This document shows, piece after piece, positions 11,469 to 16,859 of a DNA stretch of 16,859 nucleotides. The stretch is from Solirubrobacteraceae bacterium (GTDB taxonomy: Bacteria > Actinomycetota > Thermoleophilia > Solirubrobacterales > Solirubrobacteraceae): contig JADGPO010000053.1 of assembly GCA_017882405.1 (NCBI GenBank), positions 1 to 16,859 on the forward strand, in the 5' to 3' direction. The notes beneath the pieces are model-generated. The model did no database searches and had not been told where the DNA came from. It worked only from the letters and a program-made list of their open reading frames with translations. Every line of letters begins with the position of its first letter. Positions within the stretch are counted from its first letter, which is position 1. The translations under genes and the position numbers were made by a program.

Positions 11469-13876
11469 TGCGGATCCCGATCGAATGGCTCAACGAGTAC
11501 TGCGCCCCTGAGCTCACCCCGTTCCAGCTGGCCGACCGCCTGGCGATGACCGGCACCGAGGTGGAGCGGGTGGAGACCCACGGCGTCTCCGCGCTGGAGC
11601 ACTTCGTCGTCGGCAAGGTGCTCGACGCCCGCCAGCACCCGGATGCCGACCGGCTCAGCGTGTGCCTGGTCGACACCGGCAACGGCGAGCCCAGCCAGAT
11701 CGTGTGCGGCGCCCCCAACGTCGCCGCCGGCCAGACGGTGGCGGTCGCCCGGCCGGGCGCGGTGATGCCCGACGGCACGCCGCTGAAGGTCGCCAAGCTG
11801 CGCGGCCAGCCGTCCAACGGGATGATCCTCGCCGAGGACGAGGTCTCGATCGGCACCGACCACGACGGGATCATGGTCCTGCCCGACGAGCTGGTGGCCG
11901 GGACGCCGCTGGCCGAGGTGCTGCCGATCGCCACCGACGTGCTGGTGCTGGAGATCACGCCCAACCGGCCCGATTGCCTGGGCGTCTACGGCGTCGCGCG
12001 CGAGGCTCATGCCGCCACCGGCGCCCCGCTGGAGCCACCGCCCTGGACCCACGACCCGGGCAGTTCCGGCGACCTCAAGCTCGCCACGGTCACCGTCGAG
12101 TCCCCCGATCTGTGTCCGCGGTTCGTCGCCCGCGCCTTTGAGAACGTGCAGATCGGCGAGTCGCCGCGCTGGCTCAAGGCCCGGCTGATGGCCGCCGGCC
12201 AGCGGCCGATCTCCAACGTCGTCGACGTCACCAACTATGTGATGCTGCTAACCGGCCAGCCGATGCATGCCTTCGATCTCGACCGGGTGGCGGGCGCACA
12301 GCTCACGGTGCGCCGCGCCCGCGACGGCGAGACGATCGAGACCCTCGACGGGCAGACGCGCACGCTCGACTCCGACATGGTGCTGATCGCCGACGCCGAC
12401 GGCCCCACCTCGATCGCGGGCGTGATGGGCGGCGCCCGCTCGGAGGTGAGCGAGACCTCCACCCGGGTGCTGATGGAGGCGGCCAACTGGAACGGCGCCA
12501 ACATCCACCGCGCGTCGCTCAAGCTCGGCCTGCGCTCCGAGGCATCCGGCCGCTTCGAGAAGCAGCTGCAACCCGAGCAGGCGATGGACGCCGAGGTGCT
12601 GGCCACCCAGCTGATGATCGCGGTGTGCGGCGCCACGGTGCTCCCGGGCACGATCGACGTCGGCGGGCCCGGCCCGCCGCCGGCGACGATCCGCCTGCGA
12701 GACGCGCGCGTGAGCGGCCTGCTGGGCGTCGAGGTGCCGCGGGAGCGCTCGCGGGAGATCCTTAAGGCGCTGGAGTTCGCGACCGCCGATGCGCCCGACG
12801 GCCTCGACGTGACCGTGCCCGCCTTCCGGCGCGGCGACGTCACCCGCGAGGCCGACCTGATCGAGGAGGTGGCGCGGCTCGGCGTGCTGGAGGCGCTGCC
12901 GGCCACGCTGCCCTCTCGCCACGGCGCCTGGGGCCGACTGACCGACCGTCAGCGGCTGCGCCGGCAGGCGGCCGACGCGCTCACCGCGCAGGGCCTGCAC
13001 GAGATCGTCGGCTGGAGCTTCGAGGGGCCGGATCTGGCCGACCGCCTGCGGATCGCGGATCGGGCCGCCGCGCAGCTGGTCAACCCGATGTCCGCCGACC
13101 AGTCGCGCCTGCGCACCACTCTGATGGGATCGCTGCTGGAGGTCGCCCAGCGCAACCGCGCGCGAGGGATCGGGACGCTGCGCCTGTTCGAGGCCGGGGC
13201 GGTCTATCTCCCCGCGGGCGACCAGGCAACCGACGAGCCTTACCACGCGGCCGTCCTGCTCTCCGGGCGGGTACGTCCGGCCACGTGGCGTGACGGCAGT
13301 CCGCCGCCGGCCGACTTCTTCGCCGCCAAGGGCGTGCTCGCCGGGATGCTCGACACCGTGCGGGTCCCGTGGAGCGTGGAGGCCGGCGACGAGGCCGAGC
13401 CGTTCCTGCACCCGGGTCGCTCGGCGCGGGTCCTGCTCGACGGCACGCCCGCCGGCTGGCTGGCGGAGATCCATCCGCTGGTGGCGGCTCAGTGGGACCT
13501 GGACGACGGTCCGGTGGCCGCTTTCGAGTTGGACCTCGACGCCGTCGCCGAGCTGACGAGCACCCCGCAATACCGCGACCTGACGAGCTTCCCCGAGGTC
13601 CGCGAGGACCTGGCGGTGATCGTCGCCGACCGCGTCTCGGTCGCGCAGGTACTGGCCGTGGCCCGGCGCGCCGGCGGCGCGCTGTTGGCCCGCGCCGAGG
13701 TGTTCGACGTCTACCGCGACGCCGAGCGGATCGGCACGGGCAACGTGTCGCTGGCGCTGCGCCTGCACTTCCGGGCCCCCGACCGCACGCTGACCGACGA
13801 GGAGGTGGCCGCGCGGCGTCGCAAGATCGCCGGCGCGCTGGCCGAGCAGCTGGAGGGCAGGGTCCGTGACTCCTAG
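11468..13876 (+). CDS. pheT: Phenylalanine--tRNA ligase beta subunit
   Basis: 802 residues, normal. Domains in order: an N-terminal B1 segment (MRIPIEWLNEYC), the tRNA-binding OB-fold B2 (VVGKVLDARQHPDADRLSVC through IVCGAPNVAAGQTVAVA, residues about 40-150), the B3/B4 editing domain (ISNVVDVTNYVMLLTGQPMH, AFDLDR, IAGVMGG), B5 (about 400-480), the catalytic-like B6/B7 domain, and a C-terminal ferredoxin-fold anticodon-binding domain (LTSFPEVREDLAVIV to the end). It edits mischarged Tyr and recognises tRNA-Phe. The ATG joins the preceding mini-ORF by TGATG. The last 11 nt overlap argC. Confidence 0.97.
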   Translation: MRIPIEWLNEYCAPELTPFQLADRLAMTGTEVERVETHGVSALEHFVVGKVLDARQHPDADRLSVCLVDTGNGEPSQIVCGAPNVAAGQTVAVARPGAVMPDGTPLKVAKLRGQPSNGMILAEDEVSIGTDHDGIMVLPDELVAGTPLAEVLPIATDVLVLEITPNRPDCLGVYGVAREAHAATGAPLEPPPWTHDPGSSGDLKLATVTVESPDLCPRFVARAFENVQIGESPRWLKARLMAAGQRPISNVVDVTNYVMLLTGQPMHAFDLDRVAGAQLTVRRARDGETIETLDGQTRTLDSDMVLIADADGPTSIAGVMGGARSEVSETSTRVLMEAANWNGANIHRASLKLGLRSEASGRFEKQLQPEQAMDAEVLATQLMIAVCGATVLPGTIDVGGPGPPPATIRLRDARVSGLLGVEVPRERSREILKALEFATADAPDGLDVTVPAFRRGDVTREADLIEEVARLGVLEALPATLPSRHGAWGRLTDRQRLRRQAADALTAQGLHEIVGWSFEGPDLADRLRIADRAAAQLVNPMSADQSRLRTTLMGSLLEVAQRNRARGIGTLRLFEAGAVYLPAGDQATDEPYHAAVLLSGRVRPATWRDGSPPPADFFAAKGVLAGMLDTVRVPWSVEAGDEAEPFLHPGRSARVLLDGTPAGWLAEIHPLVAAQWDLDDGPVAAFELDLDAVAELTSTPQYRDLTSFPEVREDLAVIVADRVSVAQVLAVARRAGGALLARAEVFDVYRDAERIGTGNVSLALRLHFRAPDRTLTDEEVAARRRKIAGALAEQLEGRVRDS
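13852..13856 (+). promoter_or_regulatory. Ribosome binding site of argC inside pheT
   Basis: GGAGG lies 9 nt before the GTG at 13866 and supports that start over the in-frame GTG at 13878. argC therefore overlaps pheT and its translation depends on the pheT message. Confidence 0.55.
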
Positions 13877-14879
13877 CGTGGCCGTGTTCGGCGCTGCCGG
13901 CTACGCGGGCGCTCTCAGCGCTCGGCTGGTGCACCGCCACCCGGCGTTCGAGCTGCGCACGGTCACCGCGCGCTCGGACGTGGGCCGCCGGCTGGACGAC
14001 CTGTACCCCCACCACCGGGTGCCGCTCGTGCTGGAGCAGCTCGACCTCGACGTCCACGCCGACGTCGACGCGGCGATCGTCGGCTATCCCCACGGCGCGT
14101 CCGCCCAGGTCGTCTCCGCGCTGGTGGAGCGGGGCGTGCGCGTCGTCGACCTGAGCGCCGACTTCCGCCTGCGCGATCCCGACGTGTACGCCGAGTGGTA
14201 TCGCCCGCACCCCGAGCCGGGCCTGATCGCCTACGCGGTTTACGGTCTGCCCGAGCTCTACCGCGACCGGATACCCGACGCGAAGATCGTCGCCAACCCA
14301 GGCTGCTATCCGACTGCCACCGTGCTGGCGCTGGCCCCGCTGGCGCGGGCCGGCCTGCTCAAGGACGTGGTGATCGACGCCAAGTCGGGGGTCTCGGGCG
14401 CCGGGCGGGCCGCCACCGACAAGACGCACTTCGTCACCGTCGATGAGAACCTCAACCCCTACGGCGTGCCCCGTCACCGTCACACGCCGGAGATCGAGCA
14501 GGAGCTGGCCGCGCTGGGCTCGGAGCTGCGCGTCACCTTCACTGCGCACCTGATCCCGCTCGATCAGGGGGAGCTCGTCTCCTGCTACGTGACGCCCGCG
14601 GATAACGACTCGCCTTCGCTGCAGGACGCCAGAGCGCTCTATCAAGAGGCCTACGCGGATGAGCCGTTCGTGGAGCTCAACGACCACCCGCCCGGGGTGC
14701 GCGACGTTCGTGAGACCAACATCTGCCGCATCTCCGTGCACCGCGACGAGCGCACCGGCCGCGTGATCGTGTTCTCGGCGCTGGACAACCTGTGGAAGGG
14801 CGCCGCCTCGCAGGCGGTGCAGAACCTCAACCTGATGTTCGGCCGTCCCGAAGGGGAGGGGATCTCGGTAGCCGGATGA
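13866..14879 (+). CDS. argC: N-acetyl-gamma-glutamyl-phosphate reductase
   Basis: 337 residues. Third step of arginine synthesis: NADPH-dependent reduction of N-acetylglutamyl phosphate to the semialdehyde. The Rossmann start is VAVFGAAGYAGALSARLVHRHP. The catalytic Cys147 lies in NPGCYPTATVLALAPL. VIDAKSGVSGAGR and RHRHTPEIEQEL are typical of the family, and DNLWKGAASQAVQNLNLM closes the protein. It overlaps pheT by 11 nt, so it belongs to the same transcript. A hairpin immediately after its stop covers the argJ start region. Confidence 0.97.
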   Translation: MTPSVAVFGAAGYAGALSARLVHRHPAFELRTVTARSDVGRRLDDLYPHHRVPLVLEQLDLDVHADVDAAIVGYPHGASAQVVSALVERGVRVVDLSADFRLRDPDVYAEWYRPHPEPGLIAYAVYGLPELYRDRIPDAKIVANPGCYPTATVLALAPLARAGLLKDVVIDAKSGVSGAGRAATDKTHFVTVDENLNPYGVPRHRHTPEIEQELAALGSELRVTFTAHLIPLDQGELVSCYVTPADNDSPSLQDARALYQEAYADEPFVELNDHPPGVRDVRETNICRISVHRDERTGRVIVFSALDNLWKGAASQAVQNLNLMFGRPEGEGISVAG

Positions 14880-14882
14880 TTC

Positions 14883-14930
14883 ACGAGGCCTCACATAAGA
14901 CGAGCCCGGATGGCGAGGTGAGAGCCTCGT
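14883..14930 (+). promoter_or_regulatory. Hairpin covering the argJ ribosome binding site and start
   Basis: ACGAGGCCTCAC (14883-14894) pairs with GTGAGAGCCTCGT (14918-14930): 12 base pairs with a single bulged A (14923) and a 23-nt loop. The 3' arm includes most of the argJ Shine-Dalgarno site (GAGGTGAG, 14915-14922) and the first two bases of its GTG start. The 5' arm begins 4 nt after the argC stop, so a ribosome finishing argC would open it. This is the form expected for translational coupling. Confidence 0.6.
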
Positions 14931-16170
14931 GAACGCCTTCTTTCGCAGCCGCTGGGTGGAGTCGCTGCCACACGTGACCGAGCTCGCCGACGGCGGACTG
15001 CCACAGGGCTTCCGGGCCGCGGGGGCCGCCGCCGGGATCAAGGAGTCCGGCGCGCCCGACGTGGGGCTGATGATCTGCGACGCCGCCGAGGCGACCAGTG
15101 CGGCGCGCTTCACCAGCTCGGGCACCCAGGCGCCTCCGGTGCTGCTGTGCCGCGAGCGCTGCCGGCTGGACGCGGTCCGCGCCGTGGTCGTCAATGCCGG
15201 CAACGCCAACGCCGCCACCGGACGGATGGGCTTTGAGAACGCGGCCAAGATGCAGGGCGCCGGGGCGCTGATCGCCGGCGTGCGCGAAGACCAGGTGGCG
15301 GTCGCCTCCACGGGCGTGATCGGCGTGCCCCTGCCGATGGCAAAGGTCAACCAGGGGATCCTGTCGGCCGCCCACTCCCTCTCGCCGGACGGCGACATCG
15401 CCTTCTCGAACGCGATCCAGACCACCGACGCGTTGCAGAAGCGCGCCCGGCTGAGCGTGCAGCTGTCGTCGGGCACGGTCAAACTGACCGCCCAGGCCAA
15501 GGGCGCCGGCATGATCTCGCCGGGCTTCGCCACGTTGTTGTGCTTCGTGCAGACCGACGCGCAACTGGCCGCCGAGACGTGCGAGCTGCTGCTCGGGGTG
15601 TGCGTCAAGCGGTCGTTCGAGCGCGTCTCGGTCGACGGACAGCTGTCGACCAATGACACGGTGCTGCTGCAGGCCAGCGGCCGCTCCGGGGTCCCGGTGC
15701 ACGCCGAGAGCGAGGACGAGCTGCGCTTCGGCGAGGCGCTGGACGCCCTCATGCGCCAGTTGTCGCTGCTGGTGGTGGCCGACGGCGAAGGAGCCCGCCG
15801 CGTGGGGCGCGTGGTGGTGCACGGCGGCGATCCGGAAGCCGTGGACCGCGTCGGCCGGGCGGTGGCCAACTCCCCGCTGGTCAAGACCGCGCTGTACGGA
15901 GGCGATCCCAACTGGGGGCGCATCATCCAGGCCGTCGGCGGGGCGATGCCGGGGACGGCACCGCTGCCGGTCGACGTCCGGATCGAGGGCGTGCAGGTGT
16001 GCGCCGGCGGCTCGCACGTGCCCCACGACGCCGACGCGCTCGCCCAGGCGGTCAAGCGCGACGAGGTGGAGTACGAGATCTTCCTGCCGGGCGAGGGCGG
16101 CGAGAGCGAGGTCTACTTCTCAGACCTCGGGCACGAGTACGTGACGATCAACGCCGACTACACGACATGA
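14929..16170 (+). CDS. argJ: Bifunctional ornithine acetyltransferase / N-acetylglutamate synthase
   Basis: 413 residues. It moves the acetyl group from N-acetylornithine to glutamate, closing the cyclic arginine pathway; the bifunctional type can also use acetyl-CoA. Conserved segments are VVVNAGNANAATG, VASTGVIGVPLPM, the self-cleavage region KGAGMISPGFATLLCF with Thr202 as the expected new N-terminal nucleophile, CVKRSFERVSVDGQLSTNDT, and ALYGGDPNWGRIIQAVG near the end. The protein ends DLGHEYVTINADYTT, as is typical. The GTG start is supported by GAGGTGAG 6 nt upstream. Its stop overlaps argB (ATGA). Whether it is mono- or bifunctional cannot be read directly; an absent argA would favour bifunctional. 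Confidence 0.96.
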   Translation: MNAFFRSRWVESLPHVTELADGGLPQGFRAAGAAAGIKESGAPDVGLMICDAAEATSAARFTSSGTQAPPVLLCRERCRLDAVRAVVVNAGNANAATGRMGFENAAKMQGAGALIAGVREDQVAVASTGVIGVPLPMAKVNQGILSAAHSLSPDGDIAFSNAIQTTDALQKRARLSVQLSSGTVKLTAQAKGAGMISPGFATLLCFVQTDAQLAAETCELLLGVCVKRSFERVSVDGQLSTNDTVLLQASGRSGVPVHAESEDELRFGEALDALMRQLSLLVVADGEGARRVGRVVVHGGDPEAVDRVGRAVANSPLVKTALYGGDPNWGRIIQAVGGAMPGTAPLPVDVRIEGVQVCAGGSHVPHDADALAQAVKRDEVEYEIFLPGEGGESEVYFSDLGHEYVTINADYTT

Positions 16171-16859
16171 GCATGCGCGATGTCGGCACGCTGCTCGAGG
16201 CGCTTCCCTATATCCGCGAGTTCCACGGCAAGACCGTCGTGATCAAGTACGGCGGCGCGGCGATGACCGACGCGTCGCTCAAGGAGGAGTTCGCCCGCGA
16301 CGTGGTGCTGCTCAAGTACGTCGGCATGAAACCGGTGGTCATCCACGGCGGGGGTCCGGAGATCTCCAGCTACATGCGCCGCCTGGGCCTGCCGATCGAG
16401 TTCGTCGACGGGCTGCGGGTCTCCAGCGAGGCGACCGTCGAGGTGGCCAAGATGGTGCTCGTGGGCAAAGTCAACAAGGACATCGTCCTGCGGCTCAACC
16501 GTCACGGGCAGCCGGCGGTCGGTCTGTGCGGTGACGACGGGCTGCTGTTCCGCGCCGCGCGCCAGGCCTCGCCCTCGGGTCAGGACATCGGCTTCGTGGG
16601 CCGGATCGAACGCGTGGATGTCGACGTGCTCACCCACGTGGCTCAGGACTACATCCCGGTCATCGCCTCGGTGGGCGCCGATCGCGAGGGCAACTCGTAC
16701 AACATCAATGCCGACGAGGCCGCGGGTGCCGTCGCGCGCGCCCTGGGCGCCTACAAGGTGATGTTCCTCACCGACGTCGCCGGCTGGCTGCGCGATCCCG
16801 AGAATCCCGCGAGCACGATCTCCGAGGTCGGCGCCGACGCCGTGGCCGAGGCGCTTGCG
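16167..16859 (+). CDS. argB: Acetylglutamate kinase (partial, runs off the window)
   Basis: 231 codons visible, open to the window end; the full enzyme is about 280-300 residues. It phosphorylates N-acetylglutamate, the usual control step. TVVIKYGGAAM holds the ATP-binding Lys and glycine loop (Ala replaces the more common Asn of KYGGNAM). KPVVIHGGGPEISSYMRRLG is the phosphate- and substrate-binding loop, followed by VDGLRVSSEATVEVAKMVLVGKVNK. NSYNINADEAAGAVARALGA and VMFLTDVAGWLRD are the ATP-site and Asp segments. The N-terminal helix DVGTLLEALPYIREFHGK is of the kind seen in arginine-inhibited hexameric kinases, so feedback inhibition is likely (inference). Start: the ATG overlaps the argJ stop; an in-frame ATG at 16173 is an alternative. 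Confidence 0.96.
   Translation, partial: MSMRDVGTLLEALPYIREFHGKTVVIKYGGAAMTDASLKEEFARDVVLLKYVGMKPVVIHGGGPEISSYMRRLGLPIEFVDGLRVSSEATVEVAKMVLVGKVNKDIVLRLNRHGQPAVGLCGDDGLLFRAARQASPSGQDIGFVGRIERVDVDVLTHVAQDYIPVIASVGADREGNSYNINADEAAGAVARALGAYKVMFLTDVAGWLRDPENPASTISEVGADAVAEALA

Noticed and set aside
12248..13768. 506-codon minus-strand frame inside pheT
   Set aside because: Antisense shadow of pheT with no recognisable domain.
13080..16055. A 991-codon open frame on the minus strand across pheT, argC and argJ
   Set aside because: It is antisense to three well-conserved genes. Long antisense frames arise by chance in very GC-rich coding DNA, and the composition (Ser, Arg, Pro, Ala runs) is that of a shadow frame.

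Overview
The window is high-GC actinobacterial-type DNA. The gene order thrS, infC, rpmI, rplT, TrmH-family methyltransferase, pheS, pheT, argC, argJ, argB, the strong G/C third-position bias, the short-leader promoters (TANNNT about 7 nt before the start codon) and the sequence style of the integrase suggest class Thermoleophilia (Solirubrobacterales-like). That placement is inference from reading, not a database result.

The window has two halves. Left half (1-5190): a sparse, decaying accessory region. It holds the last codons of an unknown gene; a C-terminal cytochrome P450 remnant with a frameshift; two minus-strand HExxH (zincin-type) proteins, one with an N-terminal LQRSLGNRTVRQLL motif of the kind found in contractile-injection-system (eCIS)-associated or toxin-like proteins; and a large arylsulfatase pseudogene lacking its middle and carrying a one-base frameshift. 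The sulfatase tail is joined in frame to the catalytic half of a tyrosine recombinase, itself frameshifted at the C-terminus. A tRNA-Val(GAC) gene lies 60 bp beyond the integrase, with its 3' end facing it. This is the geometry of an integrative element at a tRNA gene, and the left half may be its decayed remains. The tRNA has C instead of the near-universal U at position 33.

Right half (5195-16859): ordered core genome. After the tRNA and a small secreted cysteine-containing protein come threonyl-tRNA synthetase (probably a leaderless mRNA), translation factor IF-3 with a long Ala/Pro-rich tail, ribosomal proteins L35 and L20, a strong intrinsic terminator, a SpoU/TrmH RNA methyltransferase, both phenylalanyl-tRNA synthetase subunits, and the arginine genes argC, argJ and argB (cut by the window end). 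From the methyltransferase onward the genes overlap or nearly touch, suggesting one operon linking translation genes to arginine synthesis.

The most interesting non-gene structure lies at junctions: a 10-codon mini-ORF joined by TGATG to both pheS and pheT; a 12-bp hairpin after the argC stop that covers the argJ ribosome binding site and start; three copies of CTGGACGCG (one inverted) upstream of thrS that can form two exclusive hairpins; and overlapping divergent promoters between the tRNA and the secreted-protein gene. I saw no complete novel defence or secretion system. The zincin pair is the best lead in the accessory half.
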